A stretch of 32,466 bases of DNA from Oehlia diaphana (Eukaryota > Glomeromycota > Glomeromycetes > Glomerales > Glomeraceae): positions 20,366-52,831 of the forward strand of contig QZLH01000762.1 of assembly GCA_003833135.1 (NCBI GenBank), written 5' to 3'. The notes beneath the pieces are model-generated. The model made no database searches and was not told where the DNA came from. It saw nothing but the letters and a program-made list of their open reading frames with translations. Both the position numbers and the translations under genes were made by a program. Each line of letters starts with the position of its first letter. Within the stretch, counting starts at the first letter, position 1. Shown here piece by piece: positions 20,301-31,990 of this stretch.

Positions 20301-21897
20301 TCTTTATTTGAGGGAGCTTCAATTACGCGTACCTGTCTTTTTAAATATTTCGCGGACATTTTCTTCTGATCTTCCTTGAGTTTATTAAGTAATTCTGATT
20401 TCATTTCGGACATTCCCAAACTCTGCATATTCCTTTTAATATCCTCATATGAAAAATTTCTCATAATATTATCAAAGATTGTTTTAAACTTTGAGCTTTT
20501 TGAAGAGTAATCAAGGTAAAATTGATAATATATGTAATTATTATTTATTGATAAAGTTTGAATGATTATCTCCAAAATCGTATCGTAACAAAGGATTCTA
20601 TACCCATTATCACAATCCGATTTTTGAGATTCTTTCACGAGAATATCCAACACCTTTTCTAATATATTTATAAAATTGTTAGAAGAAAAAGCTGAAATCA
20701 TGTAAGATTTAATCCAAGTTAACAAAAACATTTTCTTTGAATGAACCCTCGTGAGATACTGGAAACTAGATGATTCGAATATGTCAAGAATTTTAACCTT
20801 CCATTGTTCACAGTTTGTCCAGAAATCTTCTTTTAATTTCTCTAAAAGCATATTTAGAGCTTTTAATAATTCGGCCAATAAGGATTCTTGATTACGATTA
20901 CATTTTTTCCAATAAGTATATATAATTGGCTTGATAGAATATTGACTACATAAAATTTTATTTTCTAAACGGGAAAGGATTCTTCTAAATCCCTTCCAGA
21001 ATTCTACAATATCTTTAGTAAAAGGATATTTAAAGTCATGCTTTTCATCAAATCTCACAAGTTTCTTTAAAATATTGTCCATGATAATATCAAACTCAAA
21101 TTCCTCGAATTCTTTAGCTTCTATCTCATGATTAATGGTTTGAAATGATATCCAAGCCCATTTTCTAACCTCTTGATTCTCATGTAAAGCACATAATAAT
21201 AATCCGGGCATGCATCTACTCGTCAATTTAACAAACTTTCCTTGTTGTTTTAAAGTTGACAAAACAATGATAAGGAGCTCATTAATTTTGTTATTCTGCA
21301 GGCATTTGAAGTTCAAAAGTAACTCAAAAAACACGGGCAAATTTATTTCATTAGAATCATCAGTCTTAATTTTTTCTTCGATATTGTTTAATGCTGCTAT
21401 GATTCGATTTATTTGCCATTTTCCAAGATTTTCAAAGAATGTATCTATATTGTTATTTTCAAAATCCGTTATGTATATTGATTTATGACTAAAAGAAAAA
21501 GAAATTATGAACGTTAGTCAAAAATAAAAATAAATGAATTGTATTTACTATATACTTTTATGTATATTTACTTATTTATATTTATTTACCGTTGATACAA
21601 TTTTTTAGCATTAATATGAAAAGCTTCGACACAATTAAAACATATCAAAAGATGATTTTTCAAAATATTTCGAAATACGATGAAATTCTCTTCTTCAACG
21701 ACTAAAGCAGGAAATAATTCAACTACGATTTTAATATATTTCGGACAACATAGAAAGTGTTGGTGCTTATTTTCTCTATTTATTTTCAGAAAATAATTTA
21801 CGCCTTCTTGCGTAAATTTTACAGCGAGTTGTCTATTGTATGGATTTTCTAGTTTTTCTTTTAAGAGAACAAGAATATATTGCTCATTGTCAATCAT
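17333..21897 (-). CDS. SEN1: Sen1/senataxin-family SF1 helicase, divergent
   Basis: Seven exons (21897-21590, 21488-19761, 19673-18617, 18542-18438, 18361-18301, 18229-18069, 17995-17333) give 1360 aa. Residues ~1-690 are an alpha-helical Sen1 N-terminal region (PGLLLCALHENQEVRKWAW), ending in the typical SVTREYAAL. The helicase core follows: Walker A GPPGTGKS (751-758), motif II IIDNVTQATE (887-889 start), GDPNQSSPTV (912 on), QYRMH (953-957), FQGQEKD and LNVALTRAKS. The C-terminal ~220 residues are disordered and rich in Ser, Arg, His and Asp. Known members unwind RNA/DNA hybrids and aid transcription termination in the nucleus. Motif II lacks the catalytic Glu (DE to DN) and motif III has SSP for LPP, so ATPase activity is doubtful. 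It is shorter than yeast Sen1 (~2230 aa). An alternative in-frame donor exists at the end of exon 3 (18622). Confidence 0.85.
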
Positions 21898-22172
21898 GAC
21901 TAGAATAAAATCTATATCAAAATTTTTTCCTTTGCGAAAAAGAATTTTTTTTTTTTAACCCATTTTATTGTTAAAGGACGTGCAATTATTACGCGATTTC
22001 TGTCCTTTTATAGGAACAACCATCGTTTTTGTAATAATCTACTGCATATTAAATAGATTATCGTGAAAATTGATAATAATAATAGTATAAATAGTTTTTT
22101 TTTTAATCATAAATATTCATTCCCAGAAATTACTATCTAAGTTAACGGAATTTTTAACTTTTGTTATACAAA

Positions 22173-25100
22173 TTAATTAAAAAATTGATACAATATTCCA
22201 AAGTCATCCCTATGTGAGTGCAACCAGACATGTTTATGACCTTGATTTCGTTGTTTTTTAAGTATATCCTGAACTTCAAGAACATATTCTTTTTGATGAA
22301 GTGGCGCAATATCCAGTACTTTTGGGAACAAATTAAAATAAAAATTACAAAAAATTTATAAATAATTAATATAGAACAAAAAAAGACTTACTTTTATTCT
22401 TGAGTGACTCATCCTCTAATACATTACAATCAGACATTTTCCTCAGTAATTCTTTACTTAAATCTACAGCTAAAACAGGTATACTATTATCTTTAATCTG
22501 TTCCACGATACCCGATATATTATCGTGTGCTAAAATATTTAAATGAATAAAATTTAAAATGCGCTATAATAATATAAAAATTTGATCTTATATTACCTTT
22601 ATCCATAAGCAACTTTTTCTGTTTATGTTTCATTTTTTTGTTATTCTTTTGTGTTGGAGGAACAACAACACTTATTGATAGACGACTTGAAGATTCTGGT
22701 GACGTTGAAAGACTTGTACTTGTATAATCGTGCGCTGATACTAAAAAAATATAAAATAAAATTATATGGATTAGGAAAGAACAAATAAAAAAATTTTTTT
22801 TAAAAAAAATAAATTTGAAAAACTAACAATAATCGGTCTGTGCAATTAAATCTGCTCTCATCGTCTCGGAACTCAATTTCATACATATTTCACTCCGAAG
22901 GACTAGTAATTAAAAAAAATGTAGATAAGCATAAAAAAAGTATAAGATTAAACAATTCCAAAGGAAATTTCATAAATCACCTTCTTCTTCGGTTTTTTTA
23001 ATTAAATTTTTTATCTTTACAGTCATTAAAGCATCTCTTGAAGCGCTTGTTGTATCTTGAATTTTATATTTCATTATAACTATCCAATTAATTCCTTGAT
23101 TTTTACATTTAGTTGTCAAAATTTCAGGTGTAAGATCTGTTTGTTCTTCATACATAAAATCTGCTTTAATATTATGAGCCCACAATTCTCTTACAAGATC
23201 TAATCTTTCTTGTAATAATACTTTTCCAAAACTTGCTACATACACATCACACTAGAGAGACACAAAATATATTAATAATAAAAGAATTAAAAAAATAAGC
23301 TAACATTTCTTTTCTTTCACACACCCTTCTAGGGGCCCAAAAGCCTAGGTTCTTTTCCTCCTCAACTTTCTTTGAATGTAATATTGCTTTTTGATAATTT
23401 TCCAACGCAAAAACAATTTTTTGCATAGCAATACTAACACCAATTCCGTAAATTTGTTTGGCCCTTCCTTTTCCGTTTACAATGGTAGGATTTCGAAATT
23501 GTTGTATTAACCAATCATATCTTCCTCCTCCTGCTAAAACATCTTTACGGTTATTATCATTTACAACTTGAAATATTATTCCATTTTTATAATAATGCCA
23601 ATTATACCTAAAGAAGATAAAGACAAATATGTAAAAAAACTAAAATTATTTGTAGAAAAAAATTATCATAAAGAACACTAAACACTAACACTAATAATGG
23701 AACAAAAATTATTTCATGATTAACACCAAGAGATTTTGTGTAATCCAATAGCAGTTTAAAACCTTTAAAAACTTCTCTTATTTGCGATTTCATGGAAGGT
23801 GATGGTATTAATTTCTCAAGAGAACTTGATACAAATTCCAAATCACCTAAAAAATAAAGGAGTATATATTATGCAGAAATATAAACTATCTTTAGAAATC
23901 TTATGAAAATACCTTTAATATCAAATAATGCCAACTCATCCAGCATCATTTTGGATAATTTATATTTATTCATTAATTGAGCCTTAATCTGTGAAAAGGT
24001 GTATTTCTTATCTAATTGTCCAAGAAGGCCACAAACTCCTCGACTTAAATCCTCGGGAATTCTACAACAATCAAATATTATTTGCAATATATTTGCATGA
24101 TTCACGTAAAATACATAATTTATTGATTTAATTGGAGGGAATTCCAGAAGAATTTCATCTACGATCTTTATAATCTCTGCTTCGGCAACCATGGGTGCAG
24201 GATAACTATGAACTATATCAAAGTCAACTTCATCGATTATACGTGGTTGGCATCCAACAATATTCTCTCTAAATATATATTACACTTTAGTTTGAGTTTA
24301 GTCTTTTAAAACAAGACATAAATTAATTACCTGTAAACACGATCAAATGTGTATCTCTTTAAGTCTGTTATGTTTCTAGAAATGTATCTCGCAAATGGAA
24401 CAGTTAAATCATACGGTAACTAAAAGTGAAATTAATTAGCAGTATTAATATAAATTTTAATATACTTGTTTTTTTTTCTTTCTAAAAAAAACTATGTATA
24501 TTACCTGTACAAGACCACCATCAGCATCAATTAAATAAACAGCTTTCTTATCTTCCTCGTAAAGATTGTATTTTGGCATTAACAACGGTGTATTCAACTC
24601 TATAGCACCGTGATGTCGAAATGTTTTTATCATATGATCTCGAACTCTAATATATGTTAATAATGTACTTAGTTGCTCAAAGTTATTTCCCTATTAAGGA
24701 AAGACGGATGTTAAATACCATATCTAATAAAAAATATTGAAGTGGGAGTTTCATTTTACCTACCGAATTTATATCGTATGTATAATCTTTCGATATATCA
24801 GGCGATTGAGTAAATAAATTTGACATCAACTGCCGATAGTACGGTGTATTTGGTTTCGCTAATTTATTAAAATATATTATGTACACATTGTCAACTTTTT
24901 TTTTTCCTAAAAAAAAAAAATTATTATAATTAAAATAATACAAACTTAATTCTCTAAGAAAATTTTGCAAATGTTCGTCCTCAATATTTGCTGGCAATAA
25001 TTCACTCTTCAGTATTTCTAAAGCTGTAGGACGATTTTTAGCATTATGTTGTAAACATAATTTAATCAACTCCATTTTATTTTTATTTTTGGTGGTTATA

Positions 25101-28100
25101 AATTCAGTCGGAAAGTCTATCTCGGGTTTTCGTAAATTCATTATTGTCTTTGATAAATAATAAATTTTTATTTAACATTGATTAATATCGTACTGATGAT
25201 TAATATAATTAAATTACCGTACGATTTTATATTCTTACCACGCGACGTTCCATTTCCGTAGAAAATTTATAACATATCTCGAAAAATATTATCCCTAAAT
25301 AAAAATGAAACTCAGTAACAAAAAAAATAAAATGTCTAGATGGGCTTCAGATCAGGCGCTTACCCAAGGAATATATGTCAACTAAATGAAACGGATAAAG
25401 ATATCAATATGACGTACAATAAATGAACAATGTTGAAATTCTCAACCATTAAATACCTTTTTGATTATAACGCGTGCCATTGACCACGTTAGTAACGTTA
25501 CTAGCAACTTCTGGGGCGACATATAAAGTTGTACCGATGCCTAATTATTAAAATGGCAATAATAGAAAAAACAAAATAAGATAAACAGTAATAGAAATTA
25601 AATAATAAATATTTACATGCCTCCAGTCATAGAATCCTCGTTGCCCATTTGAATACCTCTAAACGAACCAGGGTCAAATATAGCATTGTTTGTTGTTGCT
25701 AATCCAAAGTCTCCAATCTTATTCACATTTTTTTTAAAAGATGAATAAGACATTACGATCATAAATAAACAAATTTAGACTAAAACATACTTTGACATCA
25801 CCATTAGCATCCAAGAAAATATTACTAGGTTTCAAATCACGATGAATCTATTTGTTAATAGATAGATTAATAATCGAGTGTCAAGGAAAAGAAATTTAAA
25901 AACGCGATATAATCAATTACCGTTCCCTGATAATAAAACAAGAAAAAAATCCGAATTAATATAAAATGATATAATAAATTAATTGCATTCAAATTATTAT
26001 GTACCTGTCTATGAATATGAGCTACAACAAAGGCATTTTTTAAACAAAAAATTTAGTTTAGTATTTTAAACATATAAACATAAAATAAAAAACTCAAAAT
26101 ACCAAGTCCTTCAACGATTTGTCTAAAAATCCTAATTTTTTAAAAATATAAAATTTAAATAAATAAAACCATAATAAAATTAAAAAATTAATTCACAAAC
26201 TTACTTCCATCCTTCTTCTTCTTCCATTCCTGTATCAATAATATCTCTTAACGTTTTATTTTCGCAATATTCCATTTGAATATAAAGAATTCTTGTTTTC
26301 TCCCCTTTTGAATTATTCTTTTTTCCTGGCCCAGGGGTTCTATTTCTAGCACCATACCCTCCTACTTCCTTTGGAGAATCTTCGTTTTGTAATTCGAATT
26401 CATCATCACTATCAGATGACAATGATTCGCCAAAATGTATTTGTGAATATCCACGATTTGAGGAAGCCTCCAACATTAAATCAAAATCATCATCTAAATC
26501 TTGATAGTCTACATCATTAACTTTAGAAGATGGTGATTCTTCATCGCCTGCTAATGTAATGTCTTCACTGAATAGTGACTCAGCATCATTCCAACTGCTA
26601 TCAGAATCTGTTTAAATTATTTTTCACTTAACATTTAAAACTATAAACACAAATTTCAAAGAATAAAATTCACAAAATAAAAAAAAAATTACCTTCAAAC
26701 CATGTTGTATAATATCTTACAACATATTGATGATGTAACCTTGATAACGTTGTAACCTCCCTCAAAATTTTTTTCGTTTTCTCAATATCATTTGGATTAA
26801 GTCGTACTTTCTTAATTGCATAATATCTAATAATAATAAATTTTTAATACTTCACAAATACTTACCGTGCATTAACTAAATATACACATTAATTCTAGAT
26901 ATAACGGACAATAATCGATATAGCGAATTTTTAGAAAACTTAATTAATGTAATGGATTGATCCGTTATATCAAGAATGACTGTGTACTTTAACATACCTT
27001 CCATCTATTTTATTCCTAGCCTTGACAACTTCACCAAATCCGCCTAAAATTAATAATATAAACGTATGTATTTAAAATTTATAACGAATGATTTGTTAAA
27101 TATTAACACGTACCTCTACCAAGGAAAGCAAGTTCTTCAAAGTCTGACTTATATCTTGAAAACGAAACATGTTGTGTTGATGTAGGCGGCGACATAGCAT
27201 TATGAGATAACTTATCACCAAAACCACCGACTATTTCATTATGATTTCCATTATTAAGTGGAAATGGAATTGATAAACTCCGCTGACCTATTAAAATAAG
27301 AATTAATTAAGATACCAATTTGCTTTTTTAAATTCAAATCATACAACAAACCTTGTGACATCATATATTTTAAAGAAGGATCTATCATTGTAACAGAATT
27401 TTTATTAAAAGCTGTTCCTTCGTCAAAAAAAGAATTGTTCAGTAATTCTAATGGAGTCGGTCTTTTTCTTTGATCTCTAGATTTAAATTAAGATTCAATC
27501 TATTAATCACAAATAATAAAATAAAAAAAAAACCGAATAATTTGCTTACATTTGAAGCATGCTTTTTAAAATGCTTTTTACAGGATCTGGTATTTCGTGT
27601 TCGGCTAAATAAATATAAGATCAACGTTCAATACTATGCTAATAGGTATTGATAAGAAATTTTTATTATAAATTAACATACAAGACCCAAGGAGGCAATC
27701 CAATGAATCATAATATTGCGTTGTCTTTAATCCAAACAACATTTGTACAAAAATTATTCCCATGTACCAAATGTCAGTTTTCCTAAATAATTAGAAAACG
27801 GTAAGAAATTATTATGATCAAATAAAAAATGATTATACCGATTACCTAGAATAAAAGTTAGGTTTCGATTCTTGTTCTGGAGCTAGCCTAAAGCAAATAT
27901 AAATTTATAAATATATTAACATATAATTAATAATAATTTAATTAATAAAAATTTATAATATTTACCATTTATTTACTTCTTCCGGGTATGATTTTTGAGT
28001 AAATGGATAATTCTTGTGCATATCTAAACATTTTTACATAATGGCCGTAAGTTCGAATCATCCGCTCTTAATATTCGGTTTTTTGAGATTGCGTTAAATA

Positions 28101-30126
28101 ACACATATACAATACCCAGTAACTTCCTGTGATAATTAATATCGGATAATTTGGCAATAAAATCTTCTGATCCAGGGACTTCTATAAACAATATATTTGA
28201 AGCCTTGATATCTAAATATATTTAAATTAAATCGTTAACTTATGATTTCGCACTGCAGGACAATACCGACACTAGAGGCGCTGCAATACTAGTATCACAA
28301 ATGTATTGTCCATCTTTGCCAAAGGGCTACCAGCTACTCTAACATTTACTATTATCCCACTACCAATTACCTTTATGCACAAAATTATTGTTATGTATAT
28401 ACTCCAAAGCTGTCAATAATTGTCTCATATATTCTTTTGCTAATGATAATCTTACAACACCGCATTTTTTCAATAAATCAACGAGAGTTCCACCCATTGC
28501 ATATTCCATAAGAATATATAAATTCCATCCGGTCAAACATCTTTTGAGTTCTGATTCATAAATAATAACAGTGTTCGGGTGACATAGATTTTTCAGTCTA
28601 ATAAGATCTTGTTCTATTTCCTCAAGCTATTTTTATCAATATGATAATTAGAAAAAAACAATTATAATCATAATTTGCGTAATAAATAAAATGTTCAACT
28701 TACCTTTCTCTTGCCATCAAGTTCTAAATAATGTGGATTGGTTATTTCAATATCTTTAAGAGCTAATATATGCCTCAAAGGAGTTGATGATTCTTTAATT
28801 TGAAAATTTGTAGCTTGAACTATATATGTCGTACCAATTGGACCTAAATTAAATTAAATCACATTTCTTATTAATAATTAAAATAAACTTCCTCTTATCT
28901 TTTTTGTACTTACCCTTGCCAATAGATGGGCCAAGCATTACGGATTTAAATGGTACACACTATAATTATAAGATGGATTAATTAAGCATTTGAAAAAAAG
29001 TTTAATAATTTTTAAAAATAATTACTTGTGAATCGTCAGGATCCAACATTATCAGCGAATCAAAATCAATAGTTGTAAATTGCATTGAATTATGATCATT
29101 GCACTTCAATTCTCGAGTTAATAGTTTTCTCTTTTGCCTTTCGATTTCCATTTTCTCTTTTTGTCTCTGTTTTTCTTGTTCAATTTTTTGTAATAAATTC
29201 AAGTCTTCTTGCTCCTTTATTTGCTTAGCTTTGTTAATTTTTTCCATTTCTTTTTCTTGTTGAATCTAAAAATAAATATCTTAATAATTTGATCCAAAAA
29301 TTTTATGAATTCCAAATAGCATAAATTTCGAACCTTTGACATCTGTTCATTTCTGTTCAACATTTGCTCATGAAAAGACGGTTGTATAACCACATTCGGA
29401 ATTCCATTATTATTTGCTGTAATAAACTCTTGCACAAATCCTGCAATAGTAAAAACTACTTCTTGACCGACATTTGCTTTTACTTTTCTAGTAACTTCAA
29501 CCTGAAGCTGTTTTAATTGTTCTGATGAAAGCCCTCGCACATTTTCAATTTTAATTTCTGGTGATACTCGAGGATATGTTTTTGGAAATCTTGATTTATA
29601 AATATATTTATTTAATACAAAATGTATTGCAAACAAAAAAACTATTTTTAAATTACAATTACGTACTTCACATGTAAATCAACCTTTACATGCTTTTTTA
29701 ATTCTTCTTCATGTGGCCACAAATGAAGTCTAAATTCATGACCTGTTGGGACAACCTAAAAATCATAAAAAAAAGTTTTACTAATAAGTCATAGATCTTT
29801 AAACTTTCTCACATAACTTACTGGCTTCCAAACATTGTGATTTATAACGGGTTCAAAATCATCCATATAAATCGCTATAAAACTAAATTGTTTATAAATA
29901 GTATCCTTTTACGAGTAATCATATTATAAATAAATATTCACATTTTTTATTTGTCTAATATTATCGTACTTGCCTTTTAAAGCTTCAATTTCATCATCCT
30001 GTAATTGCTAATCAAAGAAATTTACGCAAATATGATGAAATTAATAAATTGAAAGAATTTAAGGAAAAATAAAAAGTCATATTCTACCTTGGCCTCTTGC
30101 AAGCTCAGCTTTTTCGAACTATTCAT
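22173..30126 (-). CDS. GCN2: GCN2 eIF2-alpha kinase (39 exons)
   Basis: The predicted protein is 1627 aa (yeast ~1659), with domains in the GCN2 order. RWD (DDEIEALKAIYMDDF) is followed by a charged coiled coil and a pseudokinase (VHKDIKASN, LSDIN). The kinase has GRGGFGEVV, K619, IHRDLKPSN at 811-819, GDFG and GTTLYVAPEV, plus an acidic Ser-rich insert from exon 26607-26205. A HisRS-like domain (LPYDLTVPFARYI, GGGRYD) and a C-terminal domain end at HSHRDDFGILYQFFN. GCN2 senses uncharged tRNA and phosphorylates eIF2-alpha. Exons: 30126-30088, 29998-29974, 29874-29822, 29755-29667, 29589-29334, 29265-29026, 28959-28914, 28843-28704, 28626-28371, 28211-28116, 28023-27966, 27887-27846, 27782-27682, 27604-27550, 27476-27352, 27287-27114, 27043-26998, 26826-26693, 26607-26205, 26131-26103, 26021-26005, 25926-25921, 25847-25791, 25717-25621, 25540-25457, 25381-25364, 25294-25239, 25147-24946, 24858-24764, 24690-24505, 24419-24331, 24268-23913, 23846-23690, 23607-23325, 23251-22981, 22902-22828, 22740-22597, 22529-22392, 22318-22173. 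All phases agree. The start at 30126 places RWD at the N-terminus, as usual. Confidence 0.93.
25541..25620 (-). other. GC-AG intron in the GCN2 activation segment
   Basis: The exon ends ...ACTGGAG and the intron starts GCATGT; the next exon follows TAATTAG. Only the GC donor gives the frame for TGGIGTTLYVAPEV, which is strongly conserved in GCN2. The nearby GT (two bases further) shifts the frame. The acceptor exon also begins with GCAT. Confidence 0.75.
25921..25926 (-). other. 6-nt microexon in the GCN2 kinase domain
   Basis: The exon is GGAACG (Gly-Thr), flanked by TTATCAG upstream and GTAATTG downstream. Joined with its neighbours it gives HIHRQ-GT-IHRDLKPSN, which matches the conserved GCN2 catalytic-loop approach; leaving it out would delete two residues just before HRD. 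Flanking introns are 78 bp (25927-26004) and 73 bp (25848-25920). Confidence 0.8.
26883..26986. mobile_element. 104-bp MITE inside a GCN2 intron
   Basis: The ends are inverted repeats: TACACATTAATTCTAGATAT... on the left matches the reverse complement of the right end (TACACAGTCATTCTTGATAT...), including the shared core GATATAACGGA, and TA lies at both borders. It occupies 104 of the 171 bases of intron 26827-26997. The end sequence and TA target suggest a Tc1/pogo-type non-autonomous element. Confidence 0.75.
28212..28370 (-). other. GCN2 intron with a GC-richer foldback insert
   Basis: Inside this 159-bp intron, GGACAATAC (28258-28266) is inverted at 28303-28311 as GTATTGTCC, with the palindrome ATACTAGTAT between them. 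The section from about 28247 to 28345 is less AT-rich than other introns of the gene, which hints at an inserted sequence. Confidence 0.45.
29875..29973 (-). other. GC-AG intron in the GCN2 RWD domain
   Basis: The exon ends GCTTTAAAAG and the intron starts GCAAGT, a strong donor apart from the C at position 2; the acceptor is TTTTATAG. This join yields EIEALKAIYMDDF, the hallmark RWD start. The alternative GT two codons on would break the frame. Confidence 0.8.
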
Positions 30127-30430
30127 TGTATATTCGACATAGGATGAAAGGTGACGTTTATAATAATTATCTTTTATTAAAAAAATTCTTAGCAAATAAT
30201 TACCAAAATTTGTAACAAATTGTAAGAAAAACAATTAATCGCTGAATAAGAAAGTTAACAAGCTTAATTTATTTCGGGAAAATAATTTTTAAATAGTTTA
30301 TTCAATTTAATTATTTGAAAGTTTTTTAATAAAAAAAATAAATAAATAAAATAAGATAAAGAAAGAGAAAGAAGACAATAACGGAGAGAGAAGACTAATC
30401 ACTAAATTATAGCGATTAAAAATATGAAAT

Positions 30431-30468
30431 GTGCCAGGTTGCGCCGATGATGTGGCGCACCAGTGGCA
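30431..30468. repeat. GC-rich hairpin upstream of GCN2
   Basis: GTGCCAGGTTGCGCC (30431-30445) pairs with GGCGCACCAGTGGCAC (30453-30468) around a 7-base loop, with a one-base bulge. It is isolated GC-rich DNA about 300 bases before the GCN2 ATG, in the expected promoter region. Confidence 0.6.
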
Positions 30469-30480
30469 CCGAAAAAATTT

Positions 30481-30500
30481 TCGCGATCACACGATCGCGA
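30481..30500. repeat. Perfect 8-bp-arm hairpin TCGCGATC/GATCGCGA
   Basis: TCGCGATC-ACAC-GATCGCGA is a perfect inverted repeat with a 4-base loop, 12 bases beyond the preceding hairpin. It may be a protein-binding dyad, a MITE end or part of one compound foldback. Confidence 0.6.
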
Positions 30501-30501
30501 T

Positions 30502-30950
30502 TAATTCCCAGATAATTAGTCACATCCGCAGTACTAATATATTATACTTCTGTAAAGTTTAAAACTAGGAAACGGGAACCGTTGTAAGTCCGGAGCGAGG
30601 TATCATAATAATAAATAAAGATGTTAACATATATCAAGAATGATAGCGATTTCTACTAATTAGCAGCATAACGCCTTGGAATTCCGGGGCACGTGATCGA
30701 TCATATATAATGATTTCGAAATCATAATTCTGGCCAAAATTTTATTATTTCCAGCCAAAATCGTAATTCCGGCCTAAATTTGAAAAATGCAGGTCAAGTG
30801 TAACATTGTATTTATGTTCTAACCATTATCATTTATAAGACTTATATAATACTTTAATAAGTTTTAAAAGTCAAATTTTCCAGTAATTTTAAAAAGATCT
30901 TGTCTAAAAAATCATCTATTTTAACCTTTTTTTTTTTTTTTTTAATAATT
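30502..30950. other. Spacer with degenerate CCGGCC-type repeats
   Basis: No gene is seen. Around 30716-30780 a short unit recurs three times in varied form: TAATTCTGGCCAAAA, TATTTCCAGCCAAAA, TAATTCCGGCCTAAA. It is preceded by GGAATTCCGGGGCACGTGATC. These look like remnants of a dispersed repeat. Confidence 0.45.
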
Positions 30951-30959
30951 TATATATGC

Positions 30960-31990
30960 TTTACTGAAACTTCTAATTTTTTTGCAATATTTTTGCAATA
31001 TATTTACAATATTATATATATAATTGCACAATATAAATGCAATAAAGATTTGAGACTCATAAGCATATAGTTAAGTATATTTATTAATATTGTAAGTATA
31101 TATTTTTAGTATTTTTAATATATTATAATTATATATATATTTAATATTTTTTATATATTGTGTTTAAATATTTATAATATATTTAATATATTGTATTTAA
31201 ATATTTATAGTATATTTATAACATATTTAATATATTGCATCTATATATATATATAATATATTTAATATATTGTATTCACATATTTAATATATTATATTTA
31301 TATATTTATAATATATTTAATATATTGTATCTATATATTTAAGAATATATTTAATATATTGTATTTATATATTTATAACATATTTAATATATTGTATTTA
31401 TATATTTATAACATATTTAATATATTGTATTTATATATTTACAACATATTTAATATATTCTTAAATATGTTATAATATATATTAAATATGTTATAAATTT
31501 ATAGATACAATACAAAAGTAATACAGATTTGAAATTCATAAATATATAGTCAAATATATTTATTATATTTTAACTATATATTTTAATATATTTGATATAT
31601 TGTAATAATATATATTTTTAGCATTTTATATATATTATTATAATATATTTAATATATTGTAAATATATAATTTTAAAGATACATTTACAATATATGTATA
31701 TAATTGCACGGTATAAAAGTAATACAAATTTGAGACTCATAAGCATATAGTCAAATATAATTTATTAATATTGTTTGAACATGTCCAATATATAGTAATT
31801 ATATTATATTTTTGTATCTTGTAATTATATCTATGATATTTCTAATATATTGTAATAATATCAAAATTATATATATATATATTATAAAGCAACAATACAA
31901 ATTTGAAACTCATTTTATTAATATTACGACCATATTTTCAGTATTAACATATTTGAAATATTGCAACTATATATTTACAGTATTTTCTTT
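30960..31990. repeat. AT satellite with 33-bp units and longer-range repeats
   Basis: Units of ACATATTTAATATATTGTAT... repeat with a 33-bp period at 31378, 31411 and 31444, with diverged copies back to about 31140. An inverted patch follows at 31459-31510. A longer landmark, TTTGAGACTCATAAGCATAT, occurs near 31049 and 31729, with weaker copies near 31528 and 31895; TATATAATTGCAC precedes two of them. This indicates a higher-order arrangement. No coding potential. Confidence 0.7.

Noticed and set aside
20128..21488. Open frames on the + strand
   Set aside because: They are antisense to the long Sen1-like exon.
27470..27652. 60-aa open frame (+)
   Set aside because: It is antisense to GCN2 exons and introns, with no motif.
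30127..30234. Upstream extension of the GCN2 frame (MFFLQFVTNFG...)
   Set aside because: The RWD domain normally starts within a few residues of the N-terminus, and the ATG at 30126 gives exactly that. The extension is hydrophobic and AT-derived.
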